Source of the DNA: Prevotella sp. UBA2742 | Lineage (GTDB): Bacteria > Bacteroidota > Bacteroidia > Bacteroidales > Bacteroidaceae | DNA: 64,000 nt | Assembly: GCA_002353485.1 (NCBI GenBank) | Contig: DEJS01000011.1 | Span: 62,001-126,000, forward strand | Direction of reading: 5' to 3' | Part shown: one piece after another, positions 32,730 to 41,355 of the stretch | Layout of the letters: each line of letters opens with the position of its first letter | Numbering within the stretch: the first letter of the stretch is position 1 | Program-made: the position numbers and the translations under genes | The notes under the pieces: generated by a model | The model's database searches: none | What the model saw: only the letters and a program-made list of their open reading frames with translations | Told to the model about the DNA's origin: nothing

Positions 32730-35700
32730 ATGAAACGATTACTACTACAAGCACTGACTACCCTATTCATGTTCCTTATCAGCGGAACTGTCTGGGCAGA
32801 CGATTTCACCGTAGAGCGAGCCGTGAATCTGGGGCAGCTGGACTCCTGGACCGACATCAGCCAGTTTCAGTGGCAGGTGATTGATCACGCCATCCAGGAC
32901 AACCGCGAGGAGATGGATGCCCTCGAGACGCTGTTCTACGACCCGGCACCCAAGGACACGCTGGGCTTCTACAACCAGATTTACCAGGCCCGCGACAACC
33001 AGTACATCGTGCTGCGTCTGGACAAGGCTCAGAGTCACCGGCCTTTCTACGTGCGCGTAACGATGAAAAAAAGTAATGATGACCCTTCACAGAATTCGTC
33101 GAAGCTGTATGCCGTAGATGACTACGTCTACATCATGCCGCCCATCGGCAAAAACCAGCTGGAAGTAAAGATATGGCCACGGGACGAAGGCGAGGAGATG
33201 GCGAAGACCTATACCTTCAACAGCCACAGCTACGGTTCTTTGTCGCTGCGTACGGTGATGCTCGATAAGAGCCGCATCGTGCCGGGCAACTACGACCTGC
33301 AGCTCATCTACTACGACAGGGCTACGGAGCTGAGCGACACCACTTATATACCGAACATGGTGACCGACAAGCTATACACCTTCTACACCTACGACAAGGG
33401 TAACCTCGTGGAGGCTTATATGCGCTGTGACAATTTCAAGCGCATCAAGCTGAGACCCGAATGGTGGGCTGTGGATGCCGTGACACACGTCAACGACAAC
33501 AGCGTGATGGTGATGACGGGTCCGACGATGGGCTTCCCCCAGCACAAGCGGCTGGACGCGCCGAACCCCACCTATCTGGACTCGCGCCTGTTTTCCCATC
33601 ACGATACGCTGTGGGTGAACCTCTATTTGGACAAAGTTCGCTCGACGAAGACAGAGGGTCTGACCATGCACGCCGTGCGGGCCGACTTCGACAACAACCC
33701 TGTGGGCGACAACCTGCTGACGTGGGGCAAAGACCCCAAAACCGACCGCCTGTATGTGTTGACCGACGGCGAGCCCGCCACCATCGAGTGCTATAGCGAC
33801 GGCTTCCTGCCCAAGCTCTGTATGTATCCTGGTTCCTACGACCATATTACAGGCATCATCAGCGGCGAGTCGGAAGAGGTTGACATCTACCTGGAACCGA
33901 TTGCTGCACCCATCACGTCGCCTACGGTAACCACCGCGATACTCTCTACGCTGACACCGACCATCGACCTTCGTGGCGGCAAGTATATCTGTGACATTCA
34001 GGAGAGTGACATCTTCCCGACACCGCTGACGGAGACCGTCTTTTACGACGAATATGCCTCGCACAAGGACACCGCCAAGATAGCGAGAGGCATGGAGTAC
34101 GACAATTATGCGGAGATGGATGTGGCCATCGTTTCACCGAATAACGTGCCGCACACCAGCGTCGTCTCGCTGAAAAAAGTCGATAACGGCGAGGATAACA
34201 AAATCCTGTCCGACAACCTGAAGGGTAACTCAAGGGTAATCTACAGCCCCTTGTTCGACTACAGCTACTGGAGCACGCGTTTCAACCTGTGCGGGTATTT
34301 GGACATCAACACATCGGGACGTCCCGCTGTGGCTTTCGACGGTACGGAGGTACGTCAGTTGCCTATTCTCGCCAATGTCTTCCTCGATACCGAGGACATG
34401 AAGAGGCAGATGGATAATGCCAGAGACGACCGTTTGGACGGAAAAGATGCGGGAAAGAAAGGCAAGGAATGGGTAACAGAAAAGGCTCCTGCTGCAGGCA
34501 TGAATTTGAATTTGAAAATCCCACTGACGCCACCGTTCTACGTACGTTGGGGCCTTTCGGTAGATCTTTTCAAGGCTAAGAAAGTCAGCATGTCCTGTGC
34601 ATACGGTATCGGTGCTGAAAAAGACTTTTGCTCAAAAGCCAAAGATCCTGATGCACCAGATAAGGCGCCGCAGTCGTTTACGTTGACTTCGTCCACTTAC
34701 GAGGAAGTAGGATATGAAAACACTGACGCTACCCCGATAGCCGAGTTCTTAGGCTATGAGCCCCAAAATAAAAAAGAGAAGGATCCTACTGCTACGCTTT
34801 CCAAGAGTTGCACAGTCGGTGCCTATGCTGAGGTTTACGGCCAAATTGGCTTGCCTTTGTCCTTGTTTGCAACAACCAATCTGTCTGATTGGGCACAGTA
34901 TTATTTGGGTTGGGAATATTGGGATGAGGCAAGCATTCGCGGAGCTGCCAGTTTCGGATTTACATGCAATGTCGACGCCATGAATTTCTTGGGAAATGTA
35001 TGTCCCGAAAACAAAGAAACCGGCGAAAAATCCTGGGCTACCAAAGCGGCAAATTGGCTCGGCAGCAACAAGATAACGAAAGCCTTCAGGGATTTCTTCG
35101 GTCTTTCTATGAGTGTTAACGCCGGAGCCATGGTCAACGTGTCGGCAGGTCTTTACGGGTTCCACAACCTTAAAGGGTCTTTGCATCCGCTGAGGAGCCA
35201 TATCATGGGCGGCAGATTCTCAGGACAGGCGTTCGTCAACTTTAAGGTTAAGGCCAAGATTGACGTTATTGCAGCAGGTGCCGAAGCTGGTTTTAATGCG
35301 GGTGCCGGCATCAATTTCAAATGGGCGGGAGGCAGCCGCACGGACGGCCGCAACGGCTTCTCCGGCAGTGCCTATAGCTGGTATGCCGGTGCCGGACTCT
35401 ACTACAAGGTGAAGTTCTTAGGATGGAGTAAGCATGGAGAATGCAATTTCGGTCGCCTGAACTCAGAGCAAATACTCATCAAGCCGAAGAGCTTCAAGAA
35501 TCCGTACGACCCGTACTTCACCTACTTCCTGAGCGACCTTGACGACCCGAGAAAGCCTGCCAGCAAAGCCATGTTCAGAGCCATGCGCAGAGCCAACACG
35601 GAACTGCCGGGCATGTTCGTCATCGACTACGTTGACTATGACCAGCCCGTGAAATTCGTTTCGGGAGGCGACAGCATCATCTATCAGGAAAGCTACGAAA

Positions 35701-37892
35701 ACCCCAACGACTATCGCGTAAATGTGGCATCATCGGGTTCGGCCATCTATCTGTCCGACTACAACCAGGGAGGATGCACCGACTACGACGCTGCTTCCAT
35801 TCCTGGCACCGACCTCGTGGTGCTGGAGCAGGCGGAAGGAAAAATTGCCCAGGAGGACCTGGAAGACAGCCTGCATCTCGACGAGACCGTCAAGCGTGCC
35901 AGCTGTGTCTATGGCCTCTATTACACCAAGAAGAAGACTGGCACAAAGTGGTACAGACCCAAACCCGTCTACAGTTCTCCGAATACCACATCCTATCGTC
36001 CCCGTGTGGCTCTGGCCGACAACGGAACAGGTGTGGCCGTCTGGCAGGAAGGACTCCTCGACAAGGGTAGCTGGGTGACAGAGAAAGACACCACAGACAT
36101 TGCCGACCTCGTGATGACCGGTCAGCTGATGATGTCGCGCTTCGACGGCAACGAGACGTGGTCTGCACCTGTGCCGCTGATGGCTGTCGGCGAGACCTGC
36201 ATGCTGAAGGACTATCGTGTCACCTACGACGGCACGACGGCATTCGTCATCGTCCGCAAGGCCGACGGTACGAAGAACGAGAACGTCTGTATGACTGTTG
36301 ATGCTGGCAACAATATCACGATGCACGACGTGGATCAGAGCGACGTCATGATGCAGTTGCGCCGTGTGGGTAACCACAACGTCCTGGCGTGGACCAGCCA
36401 GCCTGACTCGCTGTCGCAGAACACGTTCTTCCAAGTGAAGAGCTACGATATGAGCGGAAAGCCTGATCAGGGCATCAACACCTCGCTCATGTTGAATAAT
36501 ACGGACGTAGAGGAATTCCGCATCATCCCCGACCTCGAGGCCAAATCGCTGAACAATGTGGCGCTGCTGTGGCGTGAGACGGAGTTCGCCCAAGACAGTA
36601 CGTTGATCAAGCTCAGAACCGCACGTCTAGTACCCATGAAGGACGGCAGTTTTAGTATCGGCACACCCATCACTGCCGTACAGATCAAAGACAACAACGA
36701 AATCTATGGCTTCGACGGCTTTATGACCAAGGAGAAAATTCAGGTCTGCTATGTGGCCGTTGACTCTTTGGGCAACTCACTGCTGAACAAGACGGCAGCC
36801 TACTTCGGCAATGCCTTCAACTACACCATTGCGTTCGACAACGACAACAACCAGGGCTTCCAGTGCGGCAAGGATGAGATTAACCTGCTCGTCACCGTCA
36901 ACAACTACGGTACATCGACCATCAGCGACTGTGTACTGACGATAGATGACAAGCAGTATCCGCTCAAAATGACGGTTTCGGCAGGAGAATCGGTCCAGGA
37001 GCGCGTCACCATACCTTATTTAATAGGTACGGGCGTGAATACGGTGCTCAACGTGAAGTACGACGATGTCTTGGGCATTCAGGAGCAGAGCTATGCCCGC
37101 TTCCTGGCTCGCCGCCGTGCACGTAAGAACGGTACCCTTCGCCGTACGGCTGAGGAAAAGGCCGAGGATGGTGTCTACGAGCAACAGACCCAGACATTCT
37201 ATCCCTATCATCCGCGTCTGGAGTGCTTCGTGGCCGCTCAGCGCGTAGACAAGAATGGCGACAACCACATCACCATCTGTGTACGCAACTACGCACGACG
37301 CATGTCGAGGAGCGACTTCGCCTACATTGTGGGACTCAAGGAGAATGCTCATAGCCCCGTAGTCTACATCGGCGGTGGTGAAGACCACATCCAATACGAC
37401 ACCAAGATGATATTCAACACGCCTGAAGAGGTAAAGGGAGATGGTGGATGTATGAATGACTTCGGCAGCTACCACGCTGGCTATGTCACCATCACCGTGC
37501 CCAATGTTACGGAGAAGAAGGAAATGTTCGTAGGTGCCACGTTGGTCTATAAGGATCCTAAGTCGGGCTGGTATATGCAACTCACCCCAGACTACAACTC
37601 AGGCAGCAAGAATGGTACGGTAACACTCTATCCGTCAGCGGAGGTGGTTTCTGTGAAGAATGTCTATGACAACAACGACGCAGGCGTCCACATGCGTGTT
37701 AGCCGTCAGGGAAGCAACCTGGTGGTAACGGGTGCCGAGCCGCGTCAGCAGGTGCGCCTCTATCAGGCCAACGGTGCCATCATGGGCCGCCATCAGGCTG
37801 ACGAGAACGGACGCGTTACCTTCACAGCACCTGGCGTCAGCGGGGTAGGACTGATCTCCACCGACAAGGAAACCGTGAAATTTGCTTATTAA
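32730..37892 (+). CDS. 1720-aa secreted protein with putative T9SS C-terminal domain
   Basis: Signal peptide of 23 residues (ending TVWA). The N-terminal half has many beta-strand-like segments with no family recognised. Residues about 590-910 form a region of repeated Gly/Ala-rich strands (SVNAGAMVNVSAGLYG, AGAEAGFNAGAGINF) that resembles barrel or lectin strands. About 1080-1330 has propeller-like repeats (GVAVWQE, NVLAWTSQ, NVALLWRE). The last about 75 residues (VSRQGSNLVVTGAEPRQQVRLYQANG onward) resemble a type A T9SS sorting domain, implying export to the cell surface. Seven bp after aspA. No function assigned. Confidence 0.7.
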   Translation: MKRLLLQALTTLFMFLISGTVWADDFTVERAVNLGQLDSWTDISQFQWQVIDHAIQDNREEMDALETLFYDPAPKDTLGFYNQIYQARDNQYIVLRLDKAQSHRPFYVRVTMKKSNDDPSQNSSKLYAVDDYVYIMPPIGKNQLEVKIWPRDEGEEMAKTYTFNSHSYGSLSLRTVMLDKSRIVPGNYDLQLIYYDRATELSDTTYIPNMVTDKLYTFYTYDKGNLVEAYMRCDNFKRIKLRPEWWAVDAVTHVNDNSVMVMTGPTMGFPQHKRLDAPNPTYLDSRLFSHHDTLWVNLYLDKVRSTKTEGLTMHAVRADFDNNPVGDNLLTWGKDPKTDRLYVLTDGEPATIECYSDGFLPKLCMYPGSYDHITGIISGESEEVDIYLEPIAAPITSPTVTTAILSTLTPTIDLRGGKYICDIQESDIFPTPLTETVFYDEYASHKDTAKIARGMEYDNYAEMDVAIVSPNNVPHTSVVSLKKVDNGEDNKILSDNLKGNSRVIYSPLFDYSYWSTRFNLCGYLDINTSGRPAVAFDGTEVRQLPILANVFLDTEDMKRQMDNARDDRLDGKDAGKKGKEWVTEKAPAAGMNLNLKIPLTPPFYVRWGLSVDLFKAKKVSMSCAYGIGAEKDFCSKAKDPDAPDKAPQSFTLTSSTYEEVGYENTDATPIAEFLGYEPQNKKEKDPTATLSKSCTVGAYAEVYGQIGLPLSLFATTNLSDWAQYYLGWEYWDEASIRGAASFGFTCNVDAMNFLGNVCPENKETGEKSWATKAANWLGSNKITKAFRDFFGLSMSVNAGAMVNVSAGLYGFHNLKGSLHPLRSHIMGGRFSGQAFVNFKVKAKIDVIAAGAEAGFNAGAGINFKWAGGSRTDGRNGFSGSAYSWYAGAGLYYKVKFLGWSKHGECNFGRLNSEQILIKPKSFKNPYDPYFTYFLSDLDDPRKPASKAMFRAMRRANTELPGMFVIDYVDYDQPVKFVSGGDSIIYQESYENPNDYRVNVASSGSAIYLSDYNQGGCTDYDAASIPGTDLVVLEQAEGKIAQEDLEDSLHLDETVKRASCVYGLYYTKKKTGTKWYRPKPVYSSPNTTSYRPRVALADNGTGVAVWQEGLLDKGSWVTEKDTTDIADLVMTGQLMMSRFDGNETWSAPVPLMAVGETCMLKDYRVTYDGTTAFVIVRKADGTKNENVCMTVDAGNNITMHDVDQSDVMMQLRRVGNHNVLAWTSQPDSLSQNTFFQVKSYDMSGKPDQGINTSLMLNNTDVEEFRIIPDLEAKSLNNVALLWRETEFAQDSTLIKLRTARLVPMKDGSFSIGTPITAVQIKDNNEIYGFDGFMTKEKIQVCYVAVDSLGNSLLNKTAAYFGNAFNYTIAFDNDNNQGFQCGKDEINLLVTVNNYGTSTISDCVLTIDDKQYPLKMTVSAGESVQERVTIPYLIGTGVNTVLNVKYDDVLGIQEQSYARFLARRRARKNGTLRRTAEEKAEDGVYEQQTQTFYPYHPRLECFVAAQRVDKNGDNHITICVRNYARRMSRSDFAYIVGLKENAHSPVVYIGGGEDHIQYDTKMIFNTPEEVKGDGGCMNDFGSYHAGYVTITVPNVTEKKEMFVGATLVYKDPKSGWYMQLTPDYNSGSKNGTVTLYPSAEVVSVKNVYDNNDAGVHMRVSRQGSNLVVTGAEPRQQVRLYQANGAIMGRHQADENGRVTFTAPGVSGVGLISTDKETVKFAY

Positions 37893-37900
37893 GTAAAAAG

Positions 37901-40303
37901 ATGATGAAAAGAAGAAATATGAAAAGAATACTGTTTGCTGCCGGATGCTGGCTGCTGGCTACGACTGCCATCATGGCACAGACCCAGCCCAAACCCTGGG
38001 ACGGGTCGATATCGGGTAGTTTCAAGAAAGAGGGGAAGACTATCTTTATTGATTGTCCAGCCGACCTCGCTGCACTGAACAAGCTGTGGAATGATTATGA
38101 TGATGGCAACCAAGGCTATAAAGGATGGACCATCAAGCTGAGGGCCGACCTTGATATGAACAATCGTAACTTCAACGGCTATACCATCGGATGGGATGAC
38201 GGCCACAAGTTTGGCGGTACATTCGACGGACAAGGGCACATTATCAAAAACCTGAAAATTGAAGGAAAGGACGACAATCGTGGACTCTTCGGCAAGATGG
38301 ACAACGGCAGAGTCAAGAACCTCAAACTGGTGAATGTGGACATCCATTGCGGCGATGGAGACGACTGTCACATCGGTGCTATCTGCGGCAGAATGTACAA
38401 CCACAGCACCATCGAACATTGTGCCGTGGTGGGAGGTAGCGTGAGGCAGTACGAAAGCGGCAACGACGAGTTTGGCGCCATCTGCGGCTATATGACCAAC
38501 AACAACAATACCATCGAATATTGTTATAGCGACATCACCGTAGAGGCCGATTCGCAAGTCGGTGGAATTGTAGGTAAGATAGAGCAAGGCGACGATCACA
38601 CTTCAGGCATTTATCATTGTTACTTCAGCGGAAAGGTCATCCATCATAGCAACAATTGCTACGCTTCCATTGCCGGTGAGCGCTATGGTCAGCCGATGGT
38701 CAACAACTTCTACCTCTACCGCGATGATGGTGTGAGAGGCACCGGTTATGATGGCGGCAGCGGCGACCCCAGGGGTGACGAGATTGCGGCGTGTACGGAG
38801 GAAGAGCTCAAGCAACCCCTGCTGTTTCGCAATTATAATGATAAATACACCCTCGCGAGCGATCATTATGTTTATCCCTTCAACGGCTATCCAGAACTGA
38901 AGGTGTTCCTACGCTATGATGTAGGCGACAGCTTCTACGTGACCAATGCGGGACACATGGGCGAGAATACCGCTGACTCCATTCCCGGACATGTCAGAAT
39001 CGTGACGAACGACAAAAGCCCCTTTGGCGTCACGCTCGAGAAGGCTGGTGCCGCTACGGCGAATACTGACTTCGTCATCAACGACACCTTCACGCCTTAC
39101 TTCAACGACAAGCAGCAGCTCAAGACGGTCGGACTCGGCAGCAATGTCTTCGAGAATCTGGGTCAGGTGAACACTGTCACCATACCTGCTGCCGTCGATT
39201 CCGTAGCCACTCCACAGCGTCATCTGGTGCAGAATACCTTTATCCTCAACGGCAATGCTTCGGAGGGTGCTGTCAAGGACAACGTCCTCTATAGCCTGAA
39301 GACAAGATACCTCCTCACGGCGCCGAAGACGCTGACGACGATGACCATCCATCAGGAGCTGGCAGACGACATCGCGGACTACGCCTTCGAGAATATGTCG
39401 GCTTTGAAGACTCTTTATGTCGACACCTACACACCTGCAGGGACGCTGGTGGACGATAAGGATAACAAGGCACCCACGATGACGATTCATGGCACCAAGG
39501 AAACGGTCTTTGGCGGTTGTCCGAAAGACCTCGACGTCTATATTAAGGACGGTACCTTCAACCAGCTCGTATATGGCCAACTGGGCCCGAAGGGATATGG
39601 ATATGGTTATTGCAATGCCCCAATATGGAGTCAGTTCTATCCCCAATATCAAGAAGACGATAACCACATGTTCTCCTACTTCCCCGTCAGCCGCAATGCA
39701 GGCCACATGTCTACGCTGATGCTCGGCTATCCCGTGGAACTGCCCGAGGGCGTGACGGCCTGGTGGGCACGGTCGCTGAACAACGGGCTAATCACCCTGC
39801 AACGGTTGGGCACCCAGATAGTGCCTGCGCTGACGCCCGTCTTGCTGACCTACGAAGGGTCCGGGCCGCTCTATCTGTCGCGTTATGAGGGTGGCGATCC
39901 CGGCGCAGCTACCTACTATGAGGGCAATCTCTTCAAAGGCAGCGTAGACCCCGGCGGACACTCGATGACGTCGTCAGAAATGATGAGCAACTTCTTCACC
40001 CTCGGGCGACCGACGGGCGACAGCTCATACGAACATCTTGGCTTCTACCCATACCATCCCAAGAACAGCCTCCTGCCGTCCTACGTGGCCTGGATTGCCA
40101 AAAGTGATATCCCCGCCGAAGCACCGCTGCTGATGGATTTCAGCGACGATGCCGTCACAGATATTGCAAACACTGTCAACTCTCAATGGTCAACCGTCAA
40201 CTCTCTACAGGTCTTCACCCTGCAGGGTGTGCGCATAGACCCGTCGGACATGCAGAAGGGTACTTTGTATATTATAAATGGTAAGAAAGTAATCATGAGA
40301 TAA
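37901..40303 (+). CDS. GLUG-repeat surface protein with T9SS tail
   Basis: 800 aa. A signal peptide (about 1-26 from the first Met; the Met at 37919 is an alternative start). Residues about 50-270 hold GLUG-like beta-helix repeats (GTFDGQGHIIKNLKI, GLFGKM, VGGIVGKI), as in Bacteroidota adhesins. A middle region (380-540) resembles leucine-rich/BspA-type units (VFENLGQVNTVTIP, YAFENMSALKTLYV). The C-terminus (FTLQGVRIDPSDMQKGTLYIINGKKVIMR-like) is a T9SS sorting tail. Just before it, NTVNSQWSTVNSL is written by a GTCAACTCTC direct repeat (40175-40184, 40196-40205). Probably a surface adhesin; ligand unknown. Confidence 0.78.
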   Translation: MMKRRNMKRILFAAGCWLLATTAIMAQTQPKPWDGSISGSFKKEGKTIFIDCPADLAALNKLWNDYDDGNQGYKGWTIKLRADLDMNNRNFNGYTIGWDDGHKFGGTFDGQGHIIKNLKIEGKDDNRGLFGKMDNGRVKNLKLVNVDIHCGDGDDCHIGAICGRMYNHSTIEHCAVVGGSVRQYESGNDEFGAICGYMTNNNNTIEYCYSDITVEADSQVGGIVGKIEQGDDHTSGIYHCYFSGKVIHHSNNCYASIAGERYGQPMVNNFYLYRDDGVRGTGYDGGSGDPRGDEIAACTEEELKQPLLFRNYNDKYTLASDHYVYPFNGYPELKVFLRYDVGDSFYVTNAGHMGENTADSIPGHVRIVTNDKSPFGVTLEKAGAATANTDFVINDTFTPYFNDKQQLKTVGLGSNVFENLGQVNTVTIPAAVDSVATPQRHLVQNTFILNGNASEGAVKDNVLYSLKTRYLLTAPKTLTTMTIHQELADDIADYAFENMSALKTLYVDTYTPAGTLVDDKDNKAPTMTIHGTKETVFGGCPKDLDVYIKDGTFNQLVYGQLGPKGYGYGYCNAPIWSQFYPQYQEDDNHMFSYFPVSRNAGHMSTLMLGYPVELPEGVTAWWARSLNNGLITLQRLGTQIVPALTPVLLTYEGSGPLYLSRYEGGDPGAATYYEGNLFKGSVDPGGHSMTSSEMMSNFFTLGRPTGDSSYEHLGFYPYHPKNSLLPSYVAWIAKSDIPAEAPLLMDFSDDAVTDIANTVNSQWSTVNSLQVFTLQGVRIDPSDMQKGTLYIINGKKVIMR

Positions 40304-40307
40304 GCTT

Positions 40308-40484
40308 ATGGAGAAGAAAACATATATCACGCCCGACACCCACGTCGTCGTCATTCCCGCAACGACACTACTCAGCGCGTCCTTGACCAATGTCCCATAC
40401 GATCCGAAAGGTTCAACAGGGGAAGCCCTGTCCCCATTCCAAGAGCTTGACATGGACCCCGACGTGAGAGAAATTCTGTTCTAA
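40308..40484 (+). CDS. 58-aa small protein following a T9SS substrate gene
   Basis: ATG at 40308, stop at 40482-40484. It begins MEKKTYITPDTHVVVIPATT, then LLSASL, and ends in an acidic DPDVREILF. Short proteins with a K-K-x-Y-x-x-P start, a small-residue hydrophobic middle and an acidic end are common after T9SS substrate genes in Prevotella-like genomes; no function is known to me. It starts 4 bp after the GLUG protein's stop, so it is probably co-expressed. No signal peptide. Confidence 0.6.
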   Translation: MEKKTYITPDTHVVVIPATTLLSASLTNVPYDPKGSTGEALSPFQELDMDPDVREILF

Positions 40485-40519
40485 CCTCCTCTGGCCAATG
40501 TGCGTAACAAACGAGAATT

Positions 40520-41098
40520 ATGATTATAAATGGTTTATCTGTTGATTACGGCACCCGCTTCTGCCCGTGTGTGTTGGCAGTGACGGGCGGCTGCGTGGTG
40601 TGCAGTCAGGTCAATGGCAAGGATTTTTGCGACTGCAAGGCCAGCGGTTGTGTCTGCATCAAGCAGGAACTGCTCAGAAATGGCGGTAAGGCGAAGCCTG
40701 GCCGGATGACATACGAGGGCGAGGTAATGTCTGTGATTCACCACGACGGCTTGGTGTTCTTCCGGGTGAAGGTGCCTTTGTCTCTGGAGCAAGATGTGAA
40801 ACGTCCCGGCGGCTTTGTATTTATACGCCGTAAAGACGCGGCCTCGTGGTACGATGTGCCCATCTCCGTACAATATGAGGAGATGATGGTGGGCAGCATA
40901 GGCATGACGGTTCTGTTGCGTGGTGTCAAGACGTTCCAGTTAAAGGATTTGTCCGAGGGAGACACGCTGCTGATACGCGGTCCGTTCAACAACGGCCTGT
41001 TAGGATTGCAACATCTGGAAATGCAACAGTCGGGTCGCTGCCCGATACTGACCAAGGGGATTGGCCTGCTGCCATCGGTCTCCACCGTCGTTTACTGA
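40520..41098 (+). pseudogene. Truncated FAD/NAD-binding oxidoreductase
   Basis: 192 aa. A Cys-rich N-terminus (FCPC, CVVC, FCDC, CVC within 46 residues) suggests an iron-sulfur or zinc site. It is followed by a ferredoxin-reductase-like beta-barrel region (VMSVIHHDGLVFFRVKVP, RPGGFVFIR, DTLLIRGPF), as in sulfide dehydrogenase or dihydroorotate dehydrogenase electron-transfer subunits. The NAD-binding half should begin at CPILTKGIGLLPSV, but the frame ends ten residues later in sequence that belongs to another gene's tail. The full family length is about 250-400 aa, so this is probably non-functional. Confidence 0.6.
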
Positions 41099-41348
41099 TA
41101 TCATTGCCTCGCGACAGCTGGCATCGGCCCTCTATGCCTATCTGCACTGCGATGCCGAGTTCCAGACACTCATGCAGGAAGCACGCAAGGAGTATCAGTC
41201 GACGACCCCATCGGCCATACAGGCCGTCACGTCCAGCGACAGCCGCCGGGCAGCCATCTATACCCTCGATGGTCGCAGAGTGTATGACAAGCCCGCCAGA
41301 AAAGGCATCTATATCAGCGACGGGAAGAAAGAAGTTAGTGGAAAATAA
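41078..41348 (+). pseudogene. Tail of a secreted protein with T9SS sorting end (remnant)
   Basis: In the frame shifted from the oxidoreductase, sequence from about SFTDIIASRQLASALYAYLH to the stop reads as a typical protein C-terminus, ending AAIYTLDGRRVYDKPARKGIYISDGKKEV, a T9SS-type sorting tail. No start codon lies upstream in this frame; the reading frame runs into the oxidoreductase fragment. It therefore looks like the last about 90 residues of a deleted secreted protein, joined near 41078-41085 to the oxidoreductase. The original protein was not recognised. Confidence 0.6.
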
Positions 41349-41355
41349 AGCACCT

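Noticed and set aside
41104..41355. N-terminal extension of the Dcu transporter
   Set aside because: The 84 extra codons are Arg/Ser/Pro-rich and are the other frame of the secreted-protein tail; the transporter's own hydrophobic start is at 41356.
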